Of a DNA stretch of 64,000 nt, positions 45,855-55,120 are shown piece by piece. Numbering within the stretch: position 1 is the stretch's first letter; every line of letters starts with the position of its first letter. Under the pieces are notes generated by a model. That model worked only from the letters and a program-made list of their open reading frames with translations, was not told the DNA's origin and made no database searches. This DNA is from Paenibacillus wynnii. GTDB taxonomy: Bacteria; Bacillota; Bacilli; Paenibacillales; Paenibacillaceae. The DNA is taken from assembly GCF_000757885.1 (NCBI RefSeq), contig NZ_JQCR01000003.1, positions 434,001 through 498,000 on the forward strand, read 5' to 3'. A program made the position numbers and the translations under genes.

Positions 45855-47825
45855 ATGAACACTAAAACTATTCAATCGGGTATAAAAGGTTCTCCGCAGC
45901 AGGTGACTATTCAGGATGACTTTTGGGGCCGTTACATTCGACTGGTTCAAGATGTGGTAATTCCTTATCAATATGAGGCTCTGCATGACAGAGTACCGGA
46001 AGCCGAGCCCAGCTATGCGGTATCTAATTTTGAAATTGCAGCAGGTCGAAAGAAGGGCGAGTTCGGAGGAATGGTCTTCCAAGACAGCGATTTGGCGAAG
46101 TGGCTGGAAGCCGTAGGCTACTCTTTGAGCATCAAACCTGACTCGGAACTGGAGCGACAAGCGGATGAACTTATCGATTTGATTGGCGAGGCTCAGCAGG
46201 TTGACGGGTATTTGAATACTTATTTTACAATTAAAGAGCCGGAGAAACGCTGGACCAATTTGAACGAGTGCCACGAGCTTTATTGTGCCGGTCATTTTAT
46301 TGAAGCAGCTATTGCGTACTATGAAGCCACTGGTAAAAGAAAACTATTGGACATTATGTGCAGAATGGTAGACTATATTGATTCTGTTTTTGGTCCGGAG
46401 GAAGGAAAGCTTAAGGGCTATGATGGTCATCAGGAAATCGAGCTGGCGCTCGTTAAATTGTACCGTCTTACAGGGGATGAGAAATATCTGAAGCTTAGCA
46501 GCTTTTTTATTGACGAGAGAGGGCAGGCGCCGTATTTTCTTTTACAGGAATGGGAGAAGCGCGGGCGGAGCAGCTTTTGGAGTGGGACGAAGACGGACAG
46601 CCTGGATTTAAAATACAACCAGTCCCATGCTCCTGTAAGAGAGCAGACGGTGGCAGTTGGACATTCGGTCCGCGCTGTCTACATGTACACGGCTATGGCT
46701 GATCTAGCTGCTATTACAGGTGATGAGGAGCTCTACAATGCTTGTGTGAGATTGTGGAACAATATGGCTGACAAGCAGCTGTATATCACTGGAGGAATCG
46801 GGTCTACACATATAGGCGAAGCATTTACGTTTGATTACGATCTGCCCAACGATACGGTATATGCAGAGACTTGCGCTTCGATCGGCCTGATCTTTTTTGC
46901 ACAAAGAATGCTGAGACTGCGCCCGGATGCCCAATATGCGGATGTCATGGAACGGGCTCTATATAACAATGTGCTCGGTTCTATGGCTCAGGACGGTAAG
47001 CATTATTTCTATGTGAATCCACTTGAAGTATGGCCTCAAGCCTGCAGTTGCAATCCTGACAAGCATCATGTTAAATCCGAGCGCCAAGGCTGGTTCGGCT
47101 GCTCCTGCTGCCCGCCTAATGTAGCCCGTCTGTTAACCTCGCTTAACCGGTTTATCTACACGACCCATGGGGATACACTATACACCCATTTGTATATTGG
47201 CAGCGAAGTGGTAACGGAGCTAGGAGATACGGCAGTTACAATTCATCAGCAATCTGAGTTTCCGTGGGATGGGACAGTCACGATGAAGGTTAATCCCGCA
47301 GCCGAAGCGGAGTTTGGAATTGCGCTGCGCATTCCGTCTTGGAGTAAAGGGATGGAGATTAGAGTCAATGGAGCGGCGATCTCGATCGATGAAAGTGTGA
47401 GCCACGGATACCGAATCATCCGCCGAACGTGGAAGGCGGGGGATGTGATCGAGGCTCGGGTACCCATGGAGGTGCATCGTATATATGCCCATCCCAATCT
47501 GAGGGCGGATGCCCACAAAGTCGCCATTCAGCGCGGACCGTTAGTGTATTGCCTCGAAGGTGCCGATAATGGGGAGCCGTTAAGCTCCATTTCCTTAAGC
47601 GAAGGTGGAGCCTTCACTGAAACGTTTGACGAGACGCTGCTAGGAGGTGCGGTAGTGGTTGAAGGTAGCGGCTCACGAATAGATCAACAGGGGTGGACCG
47701 GGGGGCTGTATGGAACGGTGAAGGCGTCGGTTGAATCGGTTGCTGTAAAAGCTGTACCGTATTATTTATGGGGAAACCGCGGCAGCGGAGAGATGAAGGT
47801 ATGGATACCTGAAGACAAAGCGTAA
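45855..47825 (+). CDS. Beta-L-arabinofuranosidase, GH127
   Basis: 656 residues, close to HypBA1 of Bifidobacterium (658), which removes beta-1,2-linked L-arabinofuranose from plant extensin-type glycans. The zinc-cysteine active site is intact: Glu338 and Cys340 in YAETCASIG and the Cys418-Cys419 pair in GCSCCPPN; the acid/base Glu lies in GSTHIGEAF. An (alpha/alpha)6 barrel is followed by beta-sandwich domains. No signal peptide, so it acts on imported oligosaccharides. GGGAGA precedes ATG. TATAAT at 45805-45810 may be its -10 box. Confidence 0.92.
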   Translation: MNTKTIQSGIKGSPQQVTIQDDFWGRYIRLVQDVVIPYQYEALHDRVPEAEPSYAVSNFEIAAGRKKGEFGGMVFQDSDLAKWLEAVGYSLSIKPDSELERQADELIDLIGEAQQVDGYLNTYFTIKEPEKRWTNLNECHELYCAGHFIEAAIAYYEATGKRKLLDIMCRMVDYIDSVFGPEEGKLKGYDGHQEIELALVKLYRLTGDEKYLKLSSFFIDERGQAPYFLLQEWEKRGRSSFWSGTKTDSLDLKYNQSHAPVREQTVAVGHSVRAVYMYTAMADLAAITGDEELYNACVRLWNNMADKQLYITGGIGSTHIGEAFTFDYDLPNDTVYAETCASIGLIFFAQRMLRLRPDAQYADVMERALYNNVLGSMAQDGKHYFYVNPLEVWPQACSCNPDKHHVKSERQGWFGCSCCPPNVARLLTSLNRFIYTTHGDTLYTHLYIGSEVVTELGDTAVTIHQQSEFPWDGTVTMKVNPAAEAEFGIALRIPSWSKGMEIRVNGAAISIDESVSHGYRIIRRTWKAGDVIEARVPMEVHRIYAHPNLRADAHKVAIQRGPLVYCLEGADNGEPLSSISLSEGGAFTETFDETLLGGAVVVEGSGSRIDQQGWTGGLYGTVKASVESVAVKAVPYYLWGNRGSGEMKVWIPEDKA

Positions 47826-47839
47826 TTTATATTCACATA

Positions 47840-47894
47840 AAAAAAGCAACCCGTGCCTTACCGCTGTTTAGCGATGGGCCGGGTTGCTTTTTAA
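47840..47894. terminator. Bidirectional terminator between GH127 and GH94 genes
   Basis: AAAAAGCAACCCG pairs with CGGGTTGCTTTTT, with a structured loop between. A and T tracts flank it on the two sides. Confidence 0.88.
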
Positions 47895-47921
47895 AATATA
47901 AGAAAGTATAAGTTTTCAGTT

Positions 47922-50357
47922 TTAGCCAAGGATTGCAACCACTTGATGCACAGCGCCGTCGCCCACAGGAGCGATGATGTTGCCTTCAACAGCTGCACCG
48001 TCTAGTGTGAGACTTGCTAAGCCTTTAGATACATGGTTCGGGTTCTTAATTTGGATAACATACGTATCTCCGCGGAATACACGGGTGATTTCGAAGCTGT
48101 CCCACTCTGTAGGGATACAAGGATCAACCTTCAGACCGTTGAAATCCGCTTGTATACCGAGAATGGATTGCGTAATCGCTACATAGTTCCAAGCAGCGGT
48201 ACCGGTCAGCCATGAGTTTTTCGCTTCACCGTGACGGACAGCATCTTTACCGGCGATCATTTGCGAATATACATAAGGCTCCATACGGTGGATTTCGCTA
48301 ATGTCCTCCAAGTAGGAAGGAGCGATCTTTGTATACAGGTCAAATGCTCTGTCGCCATGGCCCAGCATGGTCTCAGCTATCATGATCCATGGATTGTTGT
48401 GACAGAAAATACCGGCGTTTTCTTTGTAGCCTGGCGGATACGTCGAAATTTCACCCAGGTTCAGATAATACTTGGAATAAGGAGGTTGTTGCAAGACGAT
48501 ACCGTATTTAGTATCTAGACGTTCTTGAACGGACGTAAGGGCTTTTTCAGCTTTACCGTTCTCTACGCCGATACCGGCCATAACACAAATGCCTTGCGGC
48601 TCGATGAAGATTTGGCCTTCTTCATTTTCCTTGCTGCCAATCTTGTCGCCGTAGTGGTCATAAGCGCGCAGGAACCAGTCGCCGTCGAAGCCATGTGTCA
48701 AAGTAATTTCACTCATGTTCTTGATTTTGTTTTCCGCATCAACGGCAACATGATCAAGTCCGCGCATCCGGCAAATTTCAGCATAATCTGGACCCACGAA
48801 GACGAAGAGACCCGCGATAAAGACGGATTCAGCTACACGGCCTTCAATGTTGGCAGTGGTTTGGAAAGATTCACCCGGCTCTTTGGAGAAGCAGTTCAGG
48901 TTCAGGCAGTCATTCCAGTCCGCACGGCCAATCAGCGGCAAGCCATGAGGTCCGAGGTTATTCGTTACATGTTCGAAGGAAAGTCTCAAGTGCTCGAACA
49001 GGGTAGCAGTGTTATTCGGATCGCTGTCGAACGAAACTTGCTCATCCAGAATGGAGGTATCTCCAGTTTCTTTGATATAAGCAGCTGTTCCCAAGATCAA
49101 CCAAAGTGGATCATCGTTGAAGCCGGTACCGACTTCATTGTTGCCCTTTTTCGTAAGCGGCTGATACTGGTGATAAGCACTGCCGTCTTCAAATTGGGTA
49201 GCTGCGATATCCAGAATACGCTCTTTAGCGCGTTCAGGAATTTGGTGTACAAAGCCGAGCAAGTCCTGATTGGAATCGCGGAAGCCCATACCGCGGCCGA
49301 TGCCGGATTCGAAGTAAGAAGCAGAGCGGGACATATTGAAGGTAACCATACATTGATATGGATTCCAGATGTTAACCATACGGTTAAGTTTGTCGTCACC
49401 GCTTTGGATCTGATATTTGGACAGCAGGTTGTCCCAGTGTGCAGCCAGAACAGCTAGAGCAGCGTCTACTTGAGCGTCAGTAGCGAACTGTTCGATGACA
49501 GCCAGAGCCGGTTTTTTGTTGATGACATTCAGAGCTTCCCATTTCTCATCTTCAGGGTTCTCGATATAGCCGAGCACGAAGATGAAGCTTTGCTCTTCGC
49601 CTGGTTCCAGCGTGATATTCAAGGCATGGGAACCAATCGGCGACCAGCCGCTGGCTACCGAATTGGTAGCTTCACCGGCAGCAACTGCCTGCGGAGCATC
49701 CAGGCCATTGTACATGCCTACGAAGGATTCGCGGTCTGTATCGAAGCCGGCGATTTCTTTATTTACCGAGTAGAAAGCGTAGTGGTTTCTGCGCTCGCGG
49801 TATTCTGTTTTGTGGTAAATGACGGAATCCTTGACTTCCACCTCACCGCAGCTCAGGTTGCGCTGGAAGTTGGTCATGTCGTCCTGTGCGTTCCATAAGC
49901 AGAATTCGGCAAAAGAGAACAGCTTCACGGATTTCTTCTCTGTGCCGGTATTCTTCACCACGAGACGGTGCACTTCAGCATTGTGTCCCATCGGTACGAA
50001 AGCGAGCTGGTTTACGGAAATGCCATTACGTTCACCAGTGATGGAGGTATAGCCCAGACCATGGCGGCACTCGTAGAAATCAAGATCGCGCTTAACCGGC
50101 ATCCAGCCCGGGGTCCAGAAATCACCGTCGTCATACAGATAGTAGTAGCGTCCGCCTGTATCCAGCGGAATATTGTTATACCGGTAACGGGTAAGTCTTC
50201 TCATCCGGGCATCCCGGTAGAAGGTGTAACCCCCGGCAGTGTTGGAGATCAGGCCGAAAAACTGCTCGTTGCCGAGGTAGTTAATCCAAGGGTAAGGCGT
50301 TTTAGGGGTGTTAATTACATACTCTTTACGAGTGTCGTCAAAGGTTCCGAATTTCAT
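47922..50357 (-). CDS. Cellobiose phosphorylase, GH94
   Basis: Splits cellobiose with phosphate into alpha-glucose 1-phosphate and glucose in the cytoplasm, saving one ATP. From ATG 50357 (AAAGGAG upstream) it is 811 residues, the same length as the Clostridium thermocellum enzyme, with near-identical opening text ([16 protein letters not shown]). The order is N-terminal beta-sandwich, linker, (alpha/alpha)6 barrel, C-terminal sheet. The general acid is Asp483 in [25 protein letters not shown] lines the substrate site. It lies downstream of a LacI-type regulator, with a separate operator 24 bases before the start. Cellodextrin phosphorylase is less likely because of length. Confidence 0.93.
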   Translation of the reverse strand: MKFGTFDDTRKEYVINTPKTPYPWINYLGNEQFFGLISNTAGGYTFYRDARMRRLTRYRYNNIPLDTGGRYYYLYDDGDFWTPGWMPVKRDLDFYECRHGLGYTSITGERNGISVNQLAFVPMGHNAEVHRLVVKNTGTEKKSVKLFSFAEFCLWNAQDDMTNFQRNLSCGEVEVKDSVIYHKTEYRERRNHYAFYSVNKEIAGFDTDRESFVGMYNGLDAPQAVAAGEATNSVASGWSPIGSHALNITLEPGEEQSFIFVLGYIENPEDEKWEALNVINKKPALAVIEQFATDAQVDAALAVLAAHWDNLLSKYQIQSGDDKLNRMVNIWNPYQCMVTFNMSRSASYFESGIGRGMGFRDSNQDLLGFVHQIPERAKERILDIAATQFEDGSAYHQYQPLTKKGNNEVGTGFNDDPLWLILGTAAYIKETGDTSILDEQVSFDSDPNNTATLFEHLRLSFEHVTNNLGPHGLPLIGRADWNDCLNLNCFSKEPGESFQTTANIEGRVAESVFIAGLFVFVGPDYAEICRMRGLDHVAVDAENKIKNMSEITLTHGFDGDWFLRAYDHYGDKIGSKENEEGQIFIEPQGICVMAGIGVENGKAEKALTSVQERLDTKYGIVLQQPPYSKYYLNLGEISTYPPGYKENAGIFCHNNPWIMIAETMLGHGDRAFDLYTKIAPSYLEDISEIHRMEPYVYSQMIAGKDAVRHGEAKNSWLTGTAAWNYVAITQSILGIQADFNGLKVDPCIPTEWDSFEITRVFRGDTYVIQIKNPNHVSKGLASLTLDGAAVEGNIIAPVGDGAVHQVVAILG

Positions 50358-50380
50358 GAGTGAAAAGTCTCCTTTCGATT

Positions 50381-50396
50381 GTGAACGCGCGTTTAT
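50381..50396 (-). promoter_or_regulatory. LacI-type operator upstream of the GH94 gene
   Basis: GTGAACGCGCGTTTAT shares the core AACGCGCGTT and the right half with the perfect palindrome at 51538-51555 in front of the regulator gene. Confidence 0.7.
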
Positions 50397-50466
50397 TCTT
50401 GCGGGAAAAAAGTCCCTCGGGGAAGGGAAAGGTGAATACATTTAAATATTTCTCTCTGGAAGGTTG

Positions 50467-51522
50467 CTACTTCTTCGGGCGCTGACAGGAATCTCTTTCG
50501 ACCAGACGCGCCGGGAAGCTGATTGTACTAAAGGTAGGCTGCTCTGAATCGCACAGCTCAATGACCTTTTCTACAGCAGCCTTGGACATTTCATAAATGG
50601 GCAGTTTTACAGAGGTCAGCTTGGGTTGAATACGGGATGCCATCTGGATATCATCGAATCCGGCAATGGACATATCCTCAGGGATAGAGATTCCATGCTC
50701 CGATAACGCTTCCATTACCGATATGGCCATATCATCGTTGGCAGAGAAGAACGCGGTTGGCAAGGATTCTCCTGATGACAGCAGATTCTTGATCTCCTCA
50801 TAAGCCAACTCTTTCAAAAAGTCACCTTTCAGGATGAACCTTTCGTTCAGAGGCAGGCCATGTTTCTTCAACGTATCCTCATAAGCCATATAACGTTCCC
50901 GTCCGGAATACGTATTCATTTGTCCGCAGATCATGCCGATCTCTTGATGGCCCAGACCTATCAAATATTCGATAGCTTCCGTCGTACCCTCGTAGTCTTT
51001 AGAGTTCACGATGGCCAGATGATTACGGTCCAGATGCTCGGCCATAATCTCTGAAATGTCATAATCAATAAGGACGAGCGGGGAGTTCAAACCTACCATT
51101 TCCCGAACGATATCAATATCCTTCTGAGTGCCGACAATGATGCCGCCGTCAATCCGTTTCTGCAGAAAAGCCTGCTTCACCTTCAGGAAATCATCGGGAG
51201 AGTAGACGGTATGTATCAGGACGTAACATCCGCGTGCATTCGCCGTGTCAACTACCGCATCGACGAAGGGAGCGAAGTAATTATTCTGATAAATCCGGGT
51301 CGTGTTCTCCTTCTCACTCATACTGATTGCGAACAGCCCAATCGTATCCGTCTTCTTGCCAGCCAGAGCACGAGCAAAGCTATTCGGCTCGTATTGATGT
51401 TGCTCAATGACCTTCAACACCTTGGCACGAGTCTCTTCAGGGACATTGGAGTAATTGTTGATTACGCGGGATACCGTACTACGGGAAACCCCGGCCAACT
51501 TAGCTATATCTTCGCTGCGCAT
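50467..51522 (-). CDS. LacI-family transcriptional repressor
   Basis: 351 residues from ATG 51522 (AGAGGGA upstream). The helix-turn-helix is SEDIAKLAGVSRSTVSRVIN at residues 3-22 with the hinge YEPNSFARALAGKKTDTIGL. The periplasmic-binding-like sugar domain occupies residues 60-345. The predicted target is the AACGCGCGTT palindrome that occurs before its own gene and before the GH94 gene, so it should repress itself and the phosphorylase until cellobiose or a related sugar is present. The upstream ATG at 51540 lies inside the operator and is not used. Confidence 0.9.
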   Translation of the reverse strand: MRSEDIAKLAGVSRSTVSRVINNYSNVPEETRAKVLKVIEQHQYEPNSFARALAGKKTDTIGLFAISMSEKENTTRIYQNNYFAPFVDAVVDTANARGCYVLIHTVYSPDDFLKVKQAFLQKRIDGGIIVGTQKDIDIVREMVGLNSPLVLIDYDISEIMAEHLDRNHLAIVNSKDYEGTTEAIEYLIGLGHQEIGMICGQMNTYSGRERYMAYEDTLKKHGLPLNERFILKGDFLKELAYEEIKNLLSSGESLPTAFFSANDDMAISVMEALSEHGISIPEDMSIAGFDDIQMASRIQPKLTSVKLPIYEMSKAAVEKVIELCDSEQPTFSTISFPARLVERDSCQRPKK

Positions 51523-51537
51523 GGTGTTCCCTCTTTT

Positions 51538-51555
51538 CATAAACGCGCGTTTATG
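51538..51555 (-). promoter_or_regulatory. Perfect palindromic operator of the LacI-family gene
   Basis: CATAAACGCGCGTTTATG is an 18-bp perfect palindrome with the central CG step typical of LacI-family sites, 16 bases before the repressor ATG. Confidence 0.8.
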
Positions 51556-51732
51556 AGCCTATTGTAGATTATATTGAGACAGAAATCAATTAGAAAAATG
51601 AATGAATTAGGAGTTTACAGAGCAAATTAGACAAATAAGCATCAAATGAGAACGCTTTTCTTTGTTATTTTGGAAAAAAGAGGTAAGCTATCATTATTGT
51701 CGAATATAATGGTAAACATGGAGGTGACAAAT

Positions 51733-51999
51733 ATGGCTGCCACAAAGACATTAATCTATCAAATTCTCAAGATCATTGAAGTTGGTAAAGAACCGGTATT
51801 AGGAGACTTTGAAGGAACAACTTTAGATGGATTTCACAGCGCTTTACAACAGATTGTTGAGAATAAGTTGGCCCACAATATTAGCTTTTCGCGTGGAAAG
51901 GGGAAGAAGAATCAAGCACTTATTGCCCAAACTAGTGAAGCTAAATTGACTTCGCAGGGAATTAACTATATTCATATGCAGGAGTCCAGAAGTTCCTAG
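51733..51999 (+). CDS. YjcQ-family protein
   Basis: 88 residues from ATG 51733, fixed by GGAGGTGAC six bases upstream. It matches the YjcQ family of small winged-helix-like proteins common in Bacillus phages and chromosomes (IYQILKIIEVGKEPVLGDFE, ending in LTSQGINYIHM). The function is unknown; a DNA-binding role is plausible from the fold. It ends before a terminator shared with the convergent small peptide gene. Confidence 0.8.
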   Translation: MAATKTLIYQILKIIEVGKEPVLGDFEGTTLDGFHSALQQIVENKLAHNISFSRGKGKKNQALIAQTSEAKLTSQGINYIHMQESRSS

Positions 52000-52082
52000 G
52001 GCTTACATACAAGTGTATGGAGAAAAGGGTGGGGTTCTTGAAGGGAATTTTCATATGGAAATCGAGGCGTAGTAGAACCCGT

Positions 52083-52113
52083 AAAAAAAGCACCCTAAGC
52101 AGGGTGCTTTTTT
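52083..52113. terminator. Bidirectional terminator
   Basis: AAAAAAAGCACCCT pairs with AGGGTGCTTTTTT around a 4-nt loop, with A and T tracts on both sides. Confidence 0.88.
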
Positions 52114-52133
52114 GTATGACTTCAATAAGAATT

Positions 52134-52226
52134 TTATTTCAATCCCAGCATCATTAAAATACAGTTAGCCAGTTCGGTACCATGTGCACCACAGGTATGT
52201 ATGCATTGAGATATAATTGAACCCAT
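52134..52226 (-). CDS. 30-residue peptide with three cysteines
   Basis: Starts MGSIISQCIHTCGAHGTE and ends in a hydrophobic MMLGLK-type tail; Cys8, Cys12 and Cys22. Support is strong for so short a gene: GGAGGTGA (52234-52241 on the minus strand) is an almost perfect ribosome site seven bases before ATG, a promoter TTGTCA-17-CATACT lies 58 bases further up, and a terminator follows the stop. No family recognised. It could be a peptide signal, a modified peptide precursor or a metal-binding micropeptide; no modification or export gene is adjacent. Confidence 0.6.
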   Translation of the reverse strand: MGSIISQCIHTCGAHGTELANCILMMLGLK

Positions 52227-52283
52227 TATTAAGTCACCTCCTCAAAGCTTTATATCTCATTTATACACCAAAAATATGTAGAT

Positions 52284-52312
52284 AGTATGAAGAGTGGTAA
52301 ACCTGTTGACAA
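52284..52312 (-). promoter_or_regulatory. Promoter of the three-cysteine peptide gene
   Basis: TTGTCA (52307-52312), 17 bp and CATACT (52284-52289) on the minus strand. Confidence 0.55.
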
Positions 52313-52386
52313 ATTCGTATAACATAATGGACAAAATAACTCCATATACCTGTATCGAGTGATTTTTGTGATAAGGGGGAGTGTGA

Positions 52387-53205
52387 TTGGACGCTTTCGT
52401 TGCCCGTTCATTAGATGAAATACGGTTTTGGTCCAGAATCATGAAAGAGCATGCCCTTTTTCTTGGGTTGGGCTTTAGAGCTGAGGATACTCAACTTAAA
52501 AGCGAAGCTAATCGTTTTTATACTATTTTTGAGAATATTGAGAGAAGGTCGCATGAGTATCAATTGGATGCAGATCCAAACACGATTAAAGACTTTAATA
52601 CAGAGGTACGTGTTGCAGCGACTAATATTTGGGCTTTTAAAAGAATGGTGCTAGGGCTTATTCTGCAGTGCAAACTTCCGGGAGGAACCAATTTTCCTTT
52701 GTTGGTCGATCATGTAAGCAGGGAAGCTAATTATTTCAGGAACCGCTTGGATGAACTCAATTCAGGAACATTAGAACCATTACCGGATGCTATTATTGAT
52801 GAAAATATCTTTTTCCTCAAAATCATGGCCGATCACGCCAAATTTATCGGGCATTTGCTAGATCCATCGGAACGGAAATTGGTCGATCAAGCCAGGGAGT
52901 TTAGTAATGACTTTGATACGCTGATGTTCCAAGCTGCTGATTTGAGCAGTATGCGGCCGCAGTCTCAGACCGTCCCTTTACTGAGTCAGTTTGTGGATGA
53001 GAATCGAGTATCTGTCAAGTCATTACGTGATTTCAAGAAAACAGCGCGTGACTTAATTGAAGAATGTCGGATAAAAAGCATCATTCATCCGTTGTTGGCG
53101 GATCATGTATTCCGTGAAGCTGAACGTTTTCTATATATCCTCGATATGTTTGATCAATCCTTATCGGGCATTAAGGTAAACAAGAGGGAAATATTGCACT
53201 CCTAA
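52387..53205 (+). CDS. DUF2935-family helical protein
   Basis: 272 residues starting at TTG behind AAGGGGGAG. It consists of two copies of a four-helix unit: residues about 5-130 (DEIRFWSRIMKEHALFLGLG) and about 140-260 (DENIFFLKIMADHAKFIGHL), each with His and Glu residues that suggest a ferritin-like metal site (SREANYFRNRLDEL, FREAERFLYILDMF). The family is widespread in Bacilli and of unknown function. No signal peptide. A terminator follows. Confidence 0.82.
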   Translation: MDAFVARSLDEIRFWSRIMKEHALFLGLGFRAEDTQLKSEANRFYTIFENIERRSHEYQLDADPNTIKDFNTEVRVAATNIWAFKRMVLGLILQCKLPGGTNFPLLVDHVSREANYFRNRLDELNSGTLEPLPDAIIDENIFFLKIMADHAKFIGHLLDPSERKLVDQAREFSNDFDTLMFQAADLSSMRPQSQTVPLLSQFVDENRVSVKSLRDFKKTARDLIEECRIKSIIHPLLADHVFREAERFLYILDMFDQSLSGIKVNKREILHS

Positions 53206-53227
53206 TGGGTTAATAGGATATGAATTG

Positions 53228-53259
53228 AAAAAAACGAGCTGTCAGCGGCTCGTTTTTTT
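53228..53259 (+). terminator. Intrinsic terminator after the DUF2935 gene
   Basis: AAAACGAGC pairs with GCTCGTTTT across a short loop, followed by T residues; A residues on the other side may let it serve the convergent gene as well. Confidence 0.82.
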
Positions 53260-53288
53260 GTCGATGTAATGTCTGGAGGACATGGTAA

Positions 53289-53516
53289 TTAGAGTAATAA
53301 TTTTAGAAGGCTAACTATTAAGAAAAATGATCCCATCACAATAACTATCAGGCCACCAAATTTCATAGAGAGTATATACCCTTCGCTTGGCTCCGAGTCC
53401 CCTTTAACTTTCCAACCTTCACTCAGGCGCCACCCAAACGTAGGGTTACGGATAGCGAATATGCCATATGCGATTAATAGGACTCCGATGAATAGAACTG
53501 CGATATAACCAAACAT
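53289..53516 (-). CDS. Small membrane protein, DUF6199-like
   Basis: 75 residues from ATG 53516 (AAAGGGG upstream). Two membrane helices (YIAVLFIGVLLIAYGIF and FGGLIVIVMGSFFLIVSLL) flank a short polar loop with NPTFGWRLSEGWKVKGDSEP, a pattern common to small Bacilli proteins of the DUF6199 type. The function is unknown. It is divergent from the next small gene. Confidence 0.68.
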   Translation of the reverse strand: MFGYIAVLFIGVLLIAYGIFAIRNPTFGWRLSEGWKVKGDSEPSEGYILSMKFGGLIVIVMGSFFLIVSLLKLLL

Positions 53517-53648
53517 TAGATCATCCCCTTTAGTAAGAAATACGAAAATCCACATGGAATGTTCCACCATAAATAATTTACTTAATGTAATATATGGAAT
53601 ATGCATACTGCTATTAGAAGGCCGAGAATACTAAGGAGATGAAGTAGA

Positions 53649-53855
53649 ATGTTAACAAATCCAGGAACATTTTTCGTTGAAGGTTTAGGTTTACTTTCAT
53701 TTTTTTTCTGGTTAGTGACAGTAGGAATGGGGTTATGCGCGTTTGTGTTATTTGTAAAAATGGCCCTTAGAGCAATAGCAGCCTTGGACTTATACATATA
53801 TGCTAAAAATCGCGAAATACGCACTCATTACGAATCGCCAAAACCGGGGGATTGA
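53649..53855 (+). CDS. Small membrane protein, 68 residues
   Basis: One or two hydrophobic segments (LLSFFFWLVTVGMGLCAFVLF) and then LRAIAALDLYIYAKNRE. An amphipathic tail of the ALxxYI type is seen in several small Bacilli membrane proteins. AAGGAGATG lies ten bases before ATG. No family can be named with confidence. Confidence 0.6.
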   Translation: MLTNPGTFFVEGLGLLSFFFWLVTVGMGLCAFVLFVKMALRAIAALDLYIYAKNREIRTHYESPKPGD

Positions 53856-53921
53856 ATTGATGAATGAAGTAATGAAGGTTTTTCCTTCGTTGCTTCTTTT
53901 TTTTATTTTGCCTATTTACAT

Positions 53922-53971
53922 GAACCAATGAACTAGTGTATTATTGCCGTAGTACACTAATTCATTGGTTC
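53922..53971. promoter_or_regulatory. Large palindromic operator candidate for the GntR-type regulator
   Basis: Two 19-bp arms, GAACCAATGAACTAGTGTA and its complement, match at 18 of 19 positions around a 12-base centre. The inner AGTGTA-N12-TACACT resembles operators of YtrA-type GntR regulators. It lies 27 bases before the exporter operon start, so it should overlap or adjoin the promoter. Confidence 0.7.
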
Positions 53972-53997
53972 AATTTTATGGAGAAGGGGAGATTGGG

Positions 53998-54738
53998 ATG
54001 AGAGCATGGGCAGCTTTATTCAAAAAAGATTTTAAATTAACAAGAACCGTATTTTTCGTAGGACTTGTAATAAATGTATTGATGGTAATGTTGACGATAT
54101 ATCTGGGGACGGTAGCAGGTAGTTCATTATATATGTTCGTTCCCTTAGTAGTAGCTATTGTTTTTCATATTTTATATGTTCCGATTATTGTGTTTATCAG
54201 TTTGAGGATAGAGGCGAATCAGCTGCATTTATGGCTGCATAATCCTCAACCGGCGTCTACATTGTTAATTAGTAAAATGGTAAACGGGCTGATAATGATC
54301 GTTATTTCACTATTGATGTTATATCTGATGTCGGGAATGCTGATTGTACCTAAGTTCAACTTAATTGAAGCGTATTGGACGGATACTTGGATATCGGGAT
54401 TAATAATCTTCCCCCATATTATTATGATTTCTTTAGCAATTGGCGTCTGGGTGTTATTTCTTTGGGCGCTATCCCAATCCGTTAAGTTTACAATCGGGCG
54501 TTGGAGCTGGTTAGTAGTTATTGGGGCTGTTATCATACCACCTTGGGCATCTGCCCTATTCGAATCCACTAATCTATATCGCTTAGTAACTAGATGGGGG
54601 AACATTACCTATGATTTCCCTACATTTTCAATAGATCCTATACAAACCTTTGCAGGAGAATATCTCTATAACTTCATTATAATTATTGGATTATTCCTTC
54701 TGACTGCGTGGATTATGGACAACAAAGTTGAGGTGTAA
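53998..54738 (+). CDS. ABC-2-type exporter permease
   Basis: 246 residues from ATG 53998, placed by GAAGGGGAG. About six membrane helices are seen (for example VFFVGLVINVLMVMLTIYLG and IIIIGLFLLTAWIMD). The first cytoplasmic part AWAALFKKDFKLTRTVFFVG is typical of small ABC-2 permeases paired with YtrB- or BcrA-like ATPases. It is the first gene of a three-gene unit with GntR and ATPase, 3 bases before the GntR start. The substrate is unknown; such systems often respond to cell-wall antibiotics. Confidence 0.82.
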   Translation: MRAWAALFKKDFKLTRTVFFVGLVINVLMVMLTIYLGTVAGSSLYMFVPLVVAIVFHILYVPIIVFISLRIEANQLHLWLHNPQPASTLLISKMVNGLIMIVISLLMLYLMSGMLIVPKFNLIEAYWTDTWISGLIIFPHIIMISLAIGVWVLFLWALSQSVKFTIGRWSWLVVIGAVIIPPWASALFESTNLYRLVTRWGNITYDFPTFSIDPIQTFAGEYLYNFIIIIGLFLLTAWIMDNKVEV

Positions 54739-54741
54739 ACG

Positions 54742-55104
54742 ATGGATGAATTTAATGCTTCAAAGCCTATTTATCTGCAATTAGCGGATCGAATTAATCG
54801 ACAGATTGTAAGCAAAGAATTGAAAGCAGGTGAGAAACTTCCTTCTGTCCGTGACATGGGGATAAAATACAGCGTGAATCCAAACACAATTCAGCGTACT
54901 TACAGTGAGTTGGAGCGTGAAGGCATTCTGGAAACGAGAAGAGGCCAAGGTACATTTGTTACGGAACAAGAAGATCGCTTGGTTCAACAACGTGAACATT
55001 TGAAACATGAGCAGATTCAGTTATTCGTCGAGGTCATGCAGGAAATGGGATACAGCTCATCTGAGATGATTTCAGGGCTGAAAGACCACTTAGACAAATT
55101 TTAG
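54742..55104 (+). CDS. GntR-family regulator, YtrA subfamily
   Basis: 120 residues. The winged helix at the N-terminus (PIYLQLADRINRQIVSKELK, then LPSVRDMGIKYSVNPNTIQR and TYSELEREGILETRRGQGTF) is followed by only a short dimer tail of about 45 residues, the hallmark of YtrA-type GntR repressors. They commonly control ABC transporters of their own operon. The predicted operator is the inverted repeat at 53922-53971. It is placed unusually between permease and ATPase. Confidence 0.9.
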   Translation: MDEFNASKPIYLQLADRINRQIVSKELKAGEKLPSVRDMGIKYSVNPNTIQRTYSELEREGILETRRGQGTFVTEQEDRLVQQREHLKHEQIQLFVEVMQEMGYSSSEMISGLKDHLDKF

Positions 55105-55120
55105 ATAGGAGATGAGCAGC

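Noticed and set aside
48525..49457. 310-codon plus-strand frame
   Set aside because: It lies wholly antisense to the conserved core of the GH94 phosphorylase and has no recognisable product.
51645..51658. cre site TGAGAACGCTTTTC upstream of yjcQ
   Set aside because: Only about 11 of 14 consensus positions fit and no sugar gene follows.
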